Origin: an uncultured Clostridium sp.
GTDB lineage: Bacteria > Bacillota > Clostridia > TANB77 > CAG-508
Reading direction: 5' to 3'
Assembly: GCA_900555835.1 (NCBI GenBank)
Contig: USMK01000003.1
Span: forward strand, 1-64,000
DNA length: 64,000 bases
A program made the translations under genes and the position numbers. Each line of letters starts with the position of its first letter. Positions within the stretch are counted from its first letter, which is position 1. This document shows positions 44,401 to 53,506 of the stretch, piece by piece. The notes under the pieces are model-generated. The model was not told where the DNA came from. It did no database searches and saw only the letters and a list, made by a program, of their open reading frames with translations.

Positions 44401-45998
44401 TCTCCTCTTAAATCCCAAATTGTTCCTCCTGGTTTATCTGGTGGTGCTGTATCTGAACCCGCTCTTATAATATAATCTTGATCTTGTTTCGTGCTTGTCT
44501 GTTTTAGAGCAATAATTAAATTTATCATCAATTTTGCTTCTTGTGGTGTTACATTTGACCCAATTCCCATCTGGCTTATTGCAACATTATTTCTTTGTAG
44601 TAAATAGTAGTTATAAGAACCATTCGATTCACTATAACCAACCCATCTATTCATATTACTTGCATATGCTTTTGATGTATGAGTTTGCTCTATATCAAAC
44701 CAGTCTCCCTCTGATCCATTATCTCCAATTATATACGGATACCTTGTAATATTTCCAGATTTTTTTATTAAAACTCTTGATCCACTATTAGTAAAATCGC
44801 TATCTCTATTTTTCATTTCAGATGTTCCTATTCCTAATTGTGAACCTAAGCTATTAAAATTTCCGTGTGCTTTATACTTATTTCCATGACAGCCCTGACT
44901 ATGTCTCCATGCTAAAAATACATCTGGTCCAAATATTACAGATCCTCCATTTTTCATAAAGTCTAATATTGGTGTTATTGCAGCTCCGCTTAAATCTTGT
45001 CCTGACGAGTCTGACATACCATAGTTTGGTCCATTTTTGTTATCAAATCCAAAGACTAATATATCATATTTTGCTTCATTTAAGTATTGTGATGGGTTTG
45101 CATTAAATGAAGATAATACAACTTCTTTTATTGTTATTTTTCCTTGTCCGTATTCACTAACAATTTTTCCTAATTTTTTTCCTTTTGAAGAATTGGCAGG
45201 ATATATACTTAGTACATTTACTTTTTCATTTTCATCTATTAATGCAACTTCTTCCCATTCTGATTCTAATACGTTTCTTTGAAATAATTGATATTTCCAT
45301 GGGTGTACTTTATCTTGTTGAGACCATCTTAATATCATGCAGTTATTTTCTGTATCTGCTCTTGCTGATAAATCTATTCTTGTAGATTTTTGTAGTATGT
45401 ATGGATTATCTCTTGTTCCTTCTCCACCTTCTACATATACCCAAGGTTTTAATACAACAACTGCTCTTGTTCCATATTCAAATGGTCCATATTGTTCCAT
45501 TTTCCAATTACATCCTCTTCTGAATGTTTTGTACATATTTTGTTCTTCTAATGAAGCTCCTTTTATTGTGTATATATAATAACAGCTAGTATTATCATTG
45601 TAATCTTTTTTGTTTATCCAGTAATTTCCATTTATGTCTAAGGCACCTGCTTTTTGCATATATGATATATCATCTTTTGTAACACTTTCTGATGATACAG
45701 CCCAATATGAATCTTTATATTTGCTTACAATATTATTTAATGATGTTTCTAAATTTGTATATCCTTCTTTTCCATATAACGAAAGGGATTCTACACTTCC
45801 TTCACTAATTATTCTTACATAATTAGAAGCATTTGATAGCACTTGCCATTTATCATATCCATTTGCTGAATAATTAACATAGCTTCCCTCTGGCAAGTCT
45901 TCTAATTTTAATTGGACAGCTTCTACTTTTGGACTATTTATTATCATTCCAATTAAACCTATAATTAAAATTATAGTTGTTCTAATTATCTGTTTCAT
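38448..45998 (-). CDS. Giant surface protein with DUF5057-like, SdrD B-like and von Willebrand A domains
   Basis: A 2516-aa protein with a signal peptide (about 1-27). In order: Ig-like/DUF5057-type region (about 290-500, DILVFGFDNKNGP and GGSVIFGPDVF), β-rich repeats, an SdrD/CnaB-like domain near 1300 (GNVWNDGNENFTDG), a VWA domain near 1960 with a MIDAS pattern DYSNSMSNG and IVTDGQE, and a C-terminal helix with a basic tail (AIKKKRRK). No LPxTG sortase signal is seen, so it is probably held by its own helix. It overlaps the upstream surface-protein gene by four bases, so both are co-translated. Adhesion or intercellular contact is inferred. Confidence 0.8.
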   Translation of the reverse strand: MKQIIRTTIILIIGLIGMIINSPKVEAVQLKLEDLPEGSYVNYSANGYDKWQVLSNASNYVRIISEGSVESLSLYGKEGYTNLETSLNNIVSKYKDSYWAVSSESVTKDDISYMQKAGALDINGNYWINKKDYNDNTSCYYIYTIKGASLEEQNMYKTFRRGCNWKMEQYGPFEYGTRAVVVLKPWVYVEGGEGTRDNPYILQKSTRIDLSARADTENNCMILRWSQQDKVHPWKYQLFQRNVLESEWEEVALIDENEKVNVLSIYPANSSKGKKLGKIVSEYGQGKITIKEVVLSSFNANPSQYLNEAKYDILVFGFDNKNGPNYGMSDSSGQDLSGAAITPILDFMKNGGSVIFGPDVFLAWRHSQGCHGNKYKAHGNFNSLGSQLGIGTSEMKNRDSDFTNSGSRVLIKKSGNITRYPYIIGDNGSEGDWFDIEQTHTSKAYASNMNRWVGYSESNGSYNYYLLQRNNVAISQMGIGSNVTPQEAKLMINLIIALKQTSTKQDQDYIIRAGSDTAPPDKPGGTIWDLRGDDSKYLFKVYEPKDNGTTYEHCVVGTYGVGTMLPQDIAKAIKDNTNLKDNMIKSNITRTTICTGLKGYSYTITQKQDDKDVDSVIDVNVGSQNDVPESYVTAGYVQKGETFITIPSKYINSGYYIHIRAIDGAGNASEIYHMSLTYITKTIELTSQYQGADNLDSRGIANTRGQNQILLKWKVTPNLPFTYKLYERREDKAEYTVIDEDTKMNDSRGGDIAGPEKPIVTIKANTFDSQGVLPLYIDVFAKDRGTTYEHYVIGISKENGEPIWSNTVLNTVTVGTQGFSYIIDDKEDTIPDNTIDDLGRTIDRKYIKKYLHIKAIDYNGNAGETAHVLIDDGYKIPYEELNENPKLYCIQKGQAIPAISKESGIRLTATLEAGEGEYAISEYVESPKDGDVVGRRFVVGTTTNIYGKNPILTYSIGKYFQSGLTPKRQDLKEGNADEKEAYILWYYKENTSLKSEAQESIYSTEISKDNIEAANDTELATEADLYSQYRDRVKYNYEPKYLADKGIDLYWDGELENPYIYVGPFKIDYDRSFAKVGNRDKVEFNYIDSFELFNLDGSKINNKWSFVYTQDRVMREHDEDYKYPYPNEEFYIKLSYTEDIKGISNIVIKYKELVVDSQYTVLEGTYNTVKWTPNRITKNSIDALWCTEVEDTNALVCAHGQKQTHIIGAYFYLTAQIVNPGGNALESQKLLRLEWTKRWYNERVQTVDLSKYINNRTNEDKDDQKYEDEDKKEDQPDKDKDNSFKIGFDVKGNVWNDGNENFTDGLMGKNEEAIKKVIVRAYKVDKKGKRISNKEYAKTYTDKNGYYVFKDLPLYYYDIEFEYDGQTYITTKYMINIDTGASDTVNDYYNNSKGETYAKSSKVKETEKQRQELNDRYAEISKFGAIANSGKETNLEYEETDGKSSLITLDEKGFVKEQYAINPTTMSDNLKYPVLEIKKLPFATVTKITNQPYVNMGLAEREKTDESLRLDVYETTFSIKGETQSYIHSGKNIRDINSNIEIKNYIQKVNRADYEWRLSQYEEYPEYDQIKEILGEAKDCELDAYVDYMIVIRNAGENDIVRITELVDYFDKSLEYNSSWAVVRTDEETEENNSVNNGRIELNWSEKSKYGDKNDYGEFNKIYTNDLDRPELQIVKGQYLEIHIKFKVLKDENGYIRIDKGDESKKNFSEINGYRTFYNKENNLVSAGLIDKDSKPGNLNPYKELSAYEDDEDKAPDYKLILDNSLLPDKNGGDNSDSEDKGNRGDDGELINYGNVIEGNVWEDMRKKENEEDKEEADPITLKLKNNQIIADGIRQANEPLINDIKVQLIETFRKTIQNPDGTQGIKEVSIKLKGKEKRTKKIKSLTNLDKNEDSIELDGGYRYIGLSSGLYTVEFTYGDEEQLKNNLKYNGQDYQAILTEDIYGKPEIEEDYSDTEIMFVLDYSNSMSNGKLEKAKEVLKQLIEQLNKKLPKVKIGVVGFNNQATVIGELKQDNTDVINNINQIQQNGETSIASGITKASEQYKNGLNKIMIIVTDGQETVQTNEEVITTLENVADSKDVKISTILTSLSEQIFGTVEAPRRGNLYIINQENDIANTITTGLYNKIIEESAVKKNRSWSKDLEGEESNPKPGTRRYILNTFSTIATEKAELLNIDGIKAMKNGVDKDNKIKELADETFMIAHSKEIKLKSNVSKTKAEQINLSLTLRPEVELELTEEITGIQIKLSDGNIIIDTEKGLNKNVMDPGVPGSPISIYMDEEIMQGAQITINYKITVKNTGEIDALENYFASYKDTEEGETTIATFPDVINSYINGNLIYREKDQNNLVWEKLDDETLRNYTEAVKGNGTVEINKEVEKSIKAQNILVLRNSDGSKIGIYPANSKELENDENAKNEWSFNLTLTKLISPEDDKDMLSYTNSLEIMKRTNAAGRRAKIGVTGNYIPNVEIKEVDSTKARRILITKPLGENYSKNIIIISIALLSSIALGIIAIKKKRRK

Positions 45999-48900
45999 TT
46001 GTACCTCCCTTCCATTTTATTTCTTAGTATCATTTTTTGAATCAATATTATTCCTATTTCTAAAATAATTAATATAATTAATCCTAATATTACATATACT
46101 GCTCCTTCACCTGTTGCAACTGTTATAATTACACTTGCTTTTCCTAGGTCATCCTCTTCTTTTTGATTATTTGGAGTAGAATCTCTATCTTTTAATCCCT
46201 CCTCATTATAATCTTCTATTATTTCTGCTTTATTTTCATATGTATTTTCTTTTTCTCCTACATTAGTTTTTGTTAATATTATATTTACCGTTTTGGTTTG
46301 TCCCACTTCTATATTATTCCCAGCAAGTTCCGTATTATATAATTTTTTATCACTTGCTAAATACCAATTAGGATTTAGTTCTGAACGGAACTCTAAACCT
46401 TCTGGCATATAGTCTGCTATTTTATTAACTTGCCCTGTTATATCTCCTTGGTTTGTTACTTCTATGCTATATTCAATCATAATTACAGCATTTTTTATTT
46501 CGCTTGATTTTATTTCTACTTTTGCTAAACTTTTGTTATTAAAATTATATTCTGTTTGTCCCTTAGATGTTTTTACCCATATATTAGAAACATATTTATT
46601 TAATGCTAAATCAAATTCTGGTTTTGATGTTAATCCCATATCTATATTTAAAGCACTTTTATCCTTCAATATAATAGTATCTGTTACTGCTCCTTTTGTT
46701 ATTTGATTATTTAATATTACATCTGTTTTTATTACATCTGAATTTAATTCCAACTCTACACTTTTTACTTGGTATTGAGTTACTTCATATAGATTTGAAT
46801 CATATAAAAATACTATTAAATATTCTCCTTTTTCTAAGTCTGAGAAAGAATATTCTCCTATTATATTTGTTTTTGTTTCTCCTACTGTTTGTCCATTTTT
46901 ATTTATTGCATATACAGGTATATCAGATAATAATTGTTCTTCTTTTTCTCTTCTACCATTTTTATTTTCATCAAACCATACTAGCCCTTTTATTTTAAAT
47001 TTATCTGTAATTCCTTCATCTTCTTTTAATACTTGTATAATTTGATTTATTCTTTCTTCCATTGTTTCTATGTTTTTTGCTTCTACTTTTATTATACTTG
47101 TTACATCTATTTCGTTTTTGGTTTCATCTAATTTTCCTGTTGTAGCAATTATTTCTATTTCTACATATTCATTAGATTTTAAATTTATATTGATTTCCAC
47201 ATCTCCATCGGCTTTTGCTGTTGTGCTTACATTGGTATCCCCTTTTGTATATTTTACACTTTTGCAAACAATTTCTTCTGGTAGGTCATCTGTTATCTTT
47301 ATTTTTTCTAATGCTATATGTCCTATATTTGTTACTTTTATTTTATATGTGATTTCATCTTTTTCTTTAATATATTGTGTATTTGGCTTTACTGTTACTT
47401 CCATTTCTAATTTAGGTTTTGCTATGTTGTTTTCTACATCATTAGATATGTATTTGATTCCTTTTTCATCTGTTACACTAGTATTAGTTATTATCTTTTC
47501 TTCCCATACATCATCTTTTAAAGTTTTTGTTTTTACTTTTATTTCTAGTTGAACAATTTCATTTCTGTTAAATTCCGCTATATTCCATGTCACTTCATTT
47601 GTTTCTTTATTAAATGTTGCATTTTCTATTTTTTCACCATTTTTTAATTGATATGCTTCTACAAATTCTATATTTTCTGGAATATTTTTTTGTGCAATTA
47701 TATTTTTTAATTTTTCATCAGAATTATTCGTAATAATTACATTATATTTATATTCTTGATTTTCTACTAAGTATGCTTCTTTAACATATGAGGATACTTC
47801 TGTTATATCAAAATAAATTTTATTTACTTTATTTTTTGTTGTTTTTGATGGAATTTCCACATCAAATCCTTCTGCTAGAAATTCTGCATAATTTGTAATG
47901 AATATATCTGGAATTTTTGTTATTTTTTGTTTAGTTTCTTCTCCGGTTTCAGGATTTGTTTCAATTAAATAATATTCATCATCTATTTTTGTAAAGTTTG
48001 GATATTCTCCATAATATTCTTCTATTGTTGGTAATTCATTTACTACTACTTCAAATTCTTTTATAATGCTTTCACCAGGTTTTAATACATCTTCATTCCA
48101 TATTATTTCTTTCTTTGCTCTATCTTCCACATATCCACTTTTATCAAATTGACTATCTCTTTCTTTATATTCGGTATATGTTGTTCCTACTGGTATTTTA
48201 TCTTTTATTACTAAATTTTTTACATCTACTGAACCTATATTTTCTATTTTTATTATATATTTTATTCTTGCTTTTTCATTAACTTCTGTTCCATCTCCAA
48301 TAGATACTTCTTGTGATATGTTTATTCTTGGTCCTATTCCTGTTGTTAATTTTAATGTATTTGAAACTACTTTTAAACTTACATCTCCAAGTTCTGTTTC
48401 TCTATTATATTCTACTTTAAAATTAGTACTTGTTTCAAAACAATATTCTAGTTTTTCTGGTATTATAAAATCATATTCAAATTCTAATATTTCTTTGTCT
48501 TTAAAATTGTTTGATGTAATCATCCAAGATTTAATTTTTGAATAATCTTCTACTTCACTTTTCCAACCATTCTCTAATAAACTTAAATCTGTTGTTGCAT
48601 TTTCATTTTCAGAATAATATATATTTATTCCTTTTCCATTACTTTTTATTGAACTATTTAATTTTGTTGTGATGTTACTATTTAATAATTCATTTGTATC
48701 TATATTTTTATTTCCTTCAAACATTGTTCTGCCGATTACTGTCATATTTTTACAATCACTATCTGAATTGTTAATGATAGTAAAAGTGCTTGTTGCTGTT
48801 ATTTCATCGGAATATATTTTTAATTTTCCTTCAACTGTTTCATTTTCTTTTTCATTAGAATATATATTACTTTCATCTTTATTATAATTTTTTATTCCTT

Positions 48901-50641
48901 GAACAGCAAATACTCCTGTTGGTGCAACATAATCAATTGTTTTTTCTTCATAACCTACATAATCTTTTTCAAATTTATTTACAATTTGATTTTTGTAATT
49001 TGTTGCATATTCATTAAAATAATAAAATTCAATTTTATTATTTTCTATACTTATTAATTTTTCTAATTTTATTTCAGTATTTATAATTATATTTGTTCCT
49101 GTTGCTATACTTGAATTTATATATTTTGTTTCTTTTCCTTCTAGCTCTATTTTTATTGCTTTATGATTATTATATTCAATTATTTCTGCATTTTTTATTT
49201 TTAATTCTGTATCAAATAATATATCAGTTTTATTTATTTTTATATTTTCTATTCCATCAGGTAATTCTATTACAAACATTGGATTTGCATATAAATCTGA
49301 TTTATTTGTACTATTATTAAGACTTATTTTAAATTCAACATTTGTATTTGTTCCTATTGCTGTTAATGATTCTTTATTTATTTCTAGGTTTGCTTCTGTT
49401 ATTGTATTTATCATATTTAAATATATACTTTTTTCTTCTGTTTTTTCTTCATTATTTACATTTTTTATTGTTAAATTAAAATTATTTTTTAATTTTTGGA
49501 ATGCCTTTACTGCAATTACTGAATAATTTATATCTTCTGTGATTTCTTTTTTATTTTTTATATTTAATTTTCCTGTTGAAATAAATTTAGATGTTACTAT
49601 TTTTATTTTGTCTATTTTTCCATCATAATTTATTATGTAATTTTCTTCTTCATCGATTTCACTATCTTTGGTTATTTTCTTTATTAAAGTTTCTTGTGTA
49701 TTTTCTACTGAATAAATTTCAATATATCCTTCTTCCCCTAAAACAGTATCAAATTCTTGTTTGTTTATTTTACTAGATATATATCTTGTATTTTTATTAT
49801 TATTGTATATTGTAGAATAATTTTGTTCATATTTAATTACGTTTACGGTTGTTTCACCTTTTTCACTTAATTTCAATACAAATGTTGTTTCTTCTGTTAA
49901 ATTTGTTTCTAGCACAAATTCATTATATTCATTTTCTGTTTCTAAATATAATTCATTTGTATTACTTAAAGGTGAATTGATATTAATTTCTCCTATAACA
50001 GTATCATTATTTTTTAATTTTATATATCCATCATTACCAAACTTTTCAATAAATTCATCTTTATTTATAGATATTCTTTGCACTTTAAAATCTAAATTTG
50101 ATTTTAATTGGCCAATTGCTGATTCTGGATAATATGTAACATTGGTTTCTTCTCCTTCATATTCACCAAATTGATATTCGCCATTTGAATATTTATATAT
50201 TAAGCTTATATTTGATGGCTCATAATATTCTTCTCTTTGCAATTCTTCAATAAAATTTTCATCTATATCTTTATATATTATTTGGCTCATTTCATTTAAA
50301 TCATTTATTTCTGTTTCTATATTTATATTATAGTAATTTTCCGTTTTTTCAGTTCCCATATATCTATTATTTATATTTGCATATATTCCTGACTTTGATA
50401 TTCCTTCTTCTAGATAGACCACACTTGCATTATTTGATTTATTAGCATCATTATCCTCCTCTGGATTAGGCTCTATTGCATATACATTTCTTCCTATAAT
50501 GCTAAATTCCGGCAAAATTACGCATATAATCATAAACATTGCAATTGTTTTATTTGTTATTTCATAACATTTAGAAATAATCTTTTTTCTTATTCTATTT
50601 TGGTTAATCAACTGCTTCATTTTCCTCATTTTTCTCTCCAT
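45995..50641 (-). CDS. Large surface protein with DUF11 repeats and SdrD B-like domain
   Basis: A 1548-aa protein with a long basic leader and signal helix (about 32-55, ending NVYA), many β-rich repeats, two or more DUF11-type repeats (GDGTEVNEKARIKYIIKIEN, VKPNTQYIKEKDEITYKI), an SdrD/CnaB-like domain (VWFDENKNGRREKEEQ, then NIIGEYSFSDLEKGEY) and a C-terminal helix (GAVYVILGLIILIILEIGI) with a basic tail. No LPxTG motif. It starts the two-gene surface operon. Such proteins usually act in adhesion or wall architecture; no catalytic motif is seen. Confidence 0.8.
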   Translation of the reverse strand: MERKMRKMKQLINQNRIRKKIISKCYEITNKTIAMFMIICVILPEFSIIGRNVYAIEPNPEEDNDANKSNNASVVYLEEGISKSGIYANINNRYMGTEKTENYYNINIETEINDLNEMSQIIYKDIDENFIEELQREEYYEPSNISLIYKYSNGEYQFGEYEGEETNVTYYPESAIGQLKSNLDFKVQRISINKDEFIEKFGNDGYIKLKNNDTVIGEININSPLSNTNELYLETENEYNEFVLETNLTEETTFVLKLSEKGETTVNVIKYEQNYSTIYNNNKNTRYISSKINKQEFDTVLGEEGYIEIYSVENTQETLIKKITKDSEIDEEENYIINYDGKIDKIKIVTSKFISTGKLNIKNKKEITEDINYSVIAVKAFQKLKNNFNLTIKNVNNEEKTEEKSIYLNMINTITEANLEINKESLTAIGTNTNVEFKISLNNSTNKSDLYANPMFVIELPDGIENIKINKTDILFDTELKIKNAEIIEYNNHKAIKIELEGKETKYINSSIATGTNIIINTEIKLEKLISIENNKIEFYYFNEYATNYKNQIVNKFEKDYVGYEEKTIDYVAPTGVFAVQGIKNYNKDESNIYSNEKENETVEGKLKIYSDEITATSTFTIINNSDSDCKNMTVIGRTMFEGNKNIDTNELLNSNITTKLNSSIKSNGKGINIYYSENENATTDLSLLENGWKSEVEDYSKIKSWMITSNNFKDKEILEFEYDFIIPEKLEYCFETSTNFKVEYNRETELGDVSLKVVSNTLKLTTGIGPRINISQEVSIGDGTEVNEKARIKYIIKIENIGSVDVKNLVIKDKIPVGTTYTEYKERDSQFDKSGYVEDRAKKEIIWNEDVLKPGESIIKEFEVVVNELPTIEEYYGEYPNFTKIDDEYYLIETNPETGEETKQKITKIPDIFITNYAEFLAEGFDVEIPSKTTKNKVNKIYFDITEVSSYVKEAYLVENQEYKYNVIITNNSDEKLKNIIAQKNIPENIEFVEAYQLKNGEKIENATFNKETNEVTWNIAEFNRNEIVQLEIKVKTKTLKDDVWEEKIITNTSVTDEKGIKYISNDVENNIAKPKLEMEVTVKPNTQYIKEKDEITYKIKVTNIGHIALEKIKITDDLPEEIVCKSVKYTKGDTNVSTTAKADGDVEININLKSNEYVEIEIIATTGKLDETKNEIDVTSIIKVEAKNIETMEERINQIIQVLKEDEGITDKFKIKGLVWFDENKNGRREKEEQLLSDIPVYAINKNGQTVGETKTNIIGEYSFSDLEKGEYLIVFLYDSNLYEVTQYQVKSVELELNSDVIKTDVILNNQITKGAVTDTIILKDKSALNIDMGLTSKPEFDLALNKYVSNIWVKTSKGQTEYNFNNKSLAKVEIKSSEIKNAVIMIEYSIEVTNQGDITGQVNKIADYMPEGLEFRSELNPNWYLASDKKLYNTELAGNNIEVGQTKTVNIILTKTNVGEKENTYENKAEIIEDYNEEGLKDRDSTPNNQKEEDDLGKASVIITVATGEGAVYVILGLIILIILEIGIILIQKMILRNKMEGRYK

Positions 50642-51068
50642 TAATATATATTTACTTATATATTAGTATATAATCTTTTAGCAGTCAATTAGCCTTTCCT
50701 TGCTCTAAAATCATTATTTTAGTAGTTTATTTAGGGAAAGTCTTGTTTCATCATTTTATGTTTTTTTATTAAATTTTTAGTTACATTTTTATTACATAAA
50801 TGTGGTATTTAGCATGTTTATCTTAGGGAATACGCTTTTAATTGTTGTGTTTTTCTTTTTTCTTTTTTCACTATTCCACAATTTGTACTTATTTTATATT
50901 TTCATTTTGTATGTTGTGCATATCTATTATAAATAAAAAGAATGCATTTTATTTGCATTCTTTCCCATTATTTTCATTTAGGTTTGCAAAGTAAATTACA
51001 ACCTTAAAAATTTATATTTTTCTTCTGTTAATTGAAATGTTCTAAAACTTTTATTTTGTTATATATTT
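50642..51068. other. Gap without a gene
   Basis: AT-rich sequence between the surface-protein operon and the tRNA-Arg region. It holds one terminator hairpin (50937-50963) and presumably the surface operon's promoter on the minus strand, which I cannot place confidently. No open frame of interest. Confidence 0.5.
50937..50963 (-). terminator. Terminator downstream of tRNA-Arg(CCU)
   Basis: AAAGAATGCA and TGCATTCTTT form a perfect 10-bp stem, followed on the minus strand by TTTTATTT. Confidence 0.7.
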
Positions 51069-51185
51069 TTAATTTCTGCTTTTAGGTTTTTCTGGTATTG
51101 TATTTTGGATTCTATCTTGTTCGGTTTGACCTAAATATTCCAAAACTTCCTTATCAAAATAAAAATTAATTCTTAAAAAATTTCT
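51069..51185 (-). pseudogene. Short open remnant directly after tRNA-Arg(CCU)
   Basis: From just past the tRNA 3' end an open frame encodes 38 residues, including RINFYFDKEVLEYLGQTE, before a stop. It has no start codon. Position next to a tRNA 3' end suggests a scar of an integrated element, but the fragment is not assignable to a family. Confidence 0.25.
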
Positions 51186-51189
51186 TGGT

Positions 51190-51266
<77 letters not shown>

Positions 51267-51274
51267 ATTTATTT

Positions 51275-51297
51275 GTTCTCTAATTTACTTAGAGAAC
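51275..51297 (-). terminator. Hairpin after the DUF1858 gene
   Basis: GTTCTCTAA and TTAGAGAAC form a 9-bp stem between the DUF1858 stop and tRNA-Arg(CCU). T-tract on the minus strand is short. Confidence 0.55.
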
Positions 51298-51304
51298 ATT
51301 TTTA

Positions 51305-51490
51305 TTATTTGTTTAGTTCTTCTACTAATTCTTCTACATCTATCCCGTGTACTTGACAAGCCTCTTCTATTGTTTCTGCTTGTGATGCTGGGCAACCTAA
51401 ACAATGCATTCCTGCTGATAATAAAATTTCTGCCTTTTCTGGGCATTTTTCTAGTAATTCTCCTATTGTAATTGTTTTTTCTATTTTCAT
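51305..51490 (-). CDS. DUF1858 domain protein
   Basis: A 61-aa protein consisting of one DUF1858 domain: ITIGELLEKCPEKAEILLSA, then GMHCLGCPASQAETIEEAC with a CxxC pair. DUF1858 modules are linked to hybrid-cluster proteins and other redox proteins. Here it stands alone, upstream of tRNA-Arg(CCU). A good ribosome site (GAAAGGA) precedes it. Confidence 0.85.
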   Translation of the reverse strand: MKIEKTITIGELLEKCPEKAEILLSAGMHCLGCPASQAETIEEACQVHGIDVEELVEELNK

Positions 51491-51619
51491 ATTATTCTTT
51501 CCTTTCTAATTTCGTTTTAAAGATTTTATCATATTTTTTCAAAAAAGTATAGACAAATTTTAATTTATGTTGTATTATTATTAAAATTGGTTTCATATAT
51601 TTTGCGAGGTGATTCTTCT

Positions 51620-51763
51620 TTGCACTATATAGAATTGTTCTTTATAACTTTATTTATTCATATTTTTATTGTTTTTTATTCTTTATATAGTTTTATCGAA
51701 ATTCTATTTTTCCATAATTTACAAGGTGCAAAATTGAATATTAAAAAAACAAAATTTAATTAA
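51620..51763 (+). CDS. Small membrane protein at the head of the VirD4-like operon
   Basis: A TTG start four bases or so after GAGGTG begins a 47-codon frame: a hydrophobic stretch (FFITLFIHIFIVFYSLYSF) followed by a short basic tail (LNIKKTKFN). It ends 16 bases before the VirD4-like gene, which also starts with TTG. Position and composition suggest a small membrane accessory; no family is recognised. Confidence 0.45.
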   Translation: MHYIELFFITLFIHIFIVFYSLYSFIEILFFHNLQGAKLNIKKTKFN

Positions 51764-51779
51764 TTTTTAGGAGGAATTT

Positions 51780-53477
51780 TTGAAAAATATTTTTCGCATT
51801 ATTTTTTGCTTAATTTTTTCACTTTTCTTTTCTAGTATTTTTATGATCTTATTTAATCCAATATTTACTTCCAAAGAAATTTTTATTGATTATGGTTTTA
51901 TCTCTTTTGATGTTTGCAAAAAATTTGCATTTATTTGGGATTATATTCCATACATTTATTTTATAACGTCCTTTTGGGCTTATACTTTAATTGGAAATTC
52001 TCTTTTTTCTCTTTTATTTAAAAATTTTCACAAGGAAGTAATAAATAATAAAGTGCCTGCTGGACTAAATTTATATATTGGAAAAACAGTGGATAATAAA
52101 GATATTTATTTAGAGGAAAGTGGATTGTATCAGAACTTTTTGATTACTGGTACAATTGGAAGTGGAAAAACAAGTTCTGCGATGTACCCTTTTACTAAAC
52201 AACTTATTAAATATAATTTTATGCTAAATAGTAGCTATAATCACACTTCTCCTTTCACTACTATTGGTATGTTAATTTTAGATGTAAAAGGTAATTTTTA
52301 TAAACAAGTAAAATATTATTGTAATCTTTATTCAAGAGAAAATGATTTAATTATTATTGAGCTTGGAGGCCGTATTAAATATAATCCATTACATAAACCA
52401 GATTTAAAGCCTGCTGTTTTAGCTAATAGATTAAAAACAATCTTAACACTTTTTAGTCCTAATAACTCGGAATCTTATTGGCTAGATAAAGCTGAACAGG
52501 TTTTAACAGAAGCTATAAAATTTTGTAGATTATATAATAATAAATATGTTACTTTTTCCGAATTGCACAAATTAATTAATTCTTATGATTATTTTTTAGA
52601 AAAACTTAATTATTTAAAATTAAGTTTTCAAAATGGTAATTTGTCTAAATCTGATATTTTTGACTTAAATACTTCTCTTGATTTTTTTCAAAATGAATTT
52701 TTTAAATTAGATTCTCGTGTATTATCTATTTTAAAATCTGAAATTGCCCGAATTACTGGTATTTTTATTTCAGATTATGATATTAAATCTACTTTTTGCC
52801 CAGATATTGATGATATAAATTTCTATGGTTTTAGTGATGTTTTAGATAATAGCAAAATTGTTGTTTTAAATATGAATATTGCTAAATATAGAAATCTTTC
52901 TAAAATTATTGCAGCATATTTAAAATTAGATTATCAATCTGAAATATTATCTAGGCTATCTAATTCTAATTGCAAACCTTGTGCATTTATTTGTGACGAA
53001 TATCATGAGTATGTAACAACAACAGATGCAGATTTTTTTGCACAAAGTAGAGAAGCAAAATGTATTAACATTGTTGCTACACAGAGTTATTCTTCTTTAT
53101 TAAATACTCTTAAAGATAATTATTCTTGTAAAGTTATTATTCAAAACCTAGTTAATAAATTATGGCTTAGAACTGACGATACTTTTACTATTGAAGACGC
53201 TCAAAAACAGGTTGGAAAGGAAGAAAAAGAAAAAGTTTCTAAAAGTATTTCCGAAAATGCAAAAGAAACCAATTTTGATTTTTTAACAAATACTTTACGC
53301 TCAAAAGACTCTAATATTTCTGAAAGTATTAGTTCTTATACACAATTAGATTATATATATGATACCAATTTTTTTACTCAAAAATTAGAAACTTTTTCTT
53401 GCCTTGCCTTTTTATCTAATGGAACACAAATTTATAAACCACAAAAAATATATTTACAACCATATTTTAAAAATTAA
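51780..53477 (+). CDS. VirD4/TraG-like coupling ATPase
   Basis: From a TTG with an ideal AGGAGG site, this encodes 565 aa. Two membrane helices (about residues 5-27 and 55-82) precede an ATPase domain with Walker A GTIGSGKT (124-131), a Walker B-like TIGMLILDVKG and FICDEYHEYVTT, all typical of VirD4/TraG coupling proteins that feed substrates to type IV secretion channels. It heads a compact set with VirB2-, VirB6- and VirB3-like genes, but no VirB4 or relaxase is present here. Confidence 0.8.
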   Translation: MKNIFRIIFCLIFSLFFSSIFMILFNPIFTSKEIFIDYGFISFDVCKKFAFIWDYIPYIYFITSFWAYTLIGNSLFSLLFKNFHKEVINNKVPAGLNLYIGKTVDNKDIYLEESGLYQNFLITGTIGSGKTSSAMYPFTKQLIKYNFMLNSSYNHTSPFTTIGMLILDVKGNFYKQVKYYCNLYSRENDLIIIELGGRIKYNPLHKPDLKPAVLANRLKTILTLFSPNNSESYWLDKAEQVLTEAIKFCRLYNNKYVTFSELHKLINSYDYFLEKLNYLKLSFQNGNLSKSDIFDLNTSLDFFQNEFFKLDSRVLSILKSEIARITGIFISDYDIKSTFCPDIDDINFYGFSDVLDNSKIVVLNMNIAKYRNLSKIIAAYLKLDYQSEILSRLSNSNCKPCAFICDEYHEYVTTTDADFFAQSREAKCINIVATQSYSSLLNTLKDNYSCKVIIQNLVNKLWLRTDDTFTIEDAQKQVGKEEKEKVSKSISENAKETNFDFLTNTLRSKDSNISESISSYTQLDYIYDTNFFTQKLETFSCLAFLSNGTQIYKPQKIYLQPYFKN

Positions 53478-53506
53478 AGACATTTTTATGTCAGTTAGGA
53501 GGTTTT

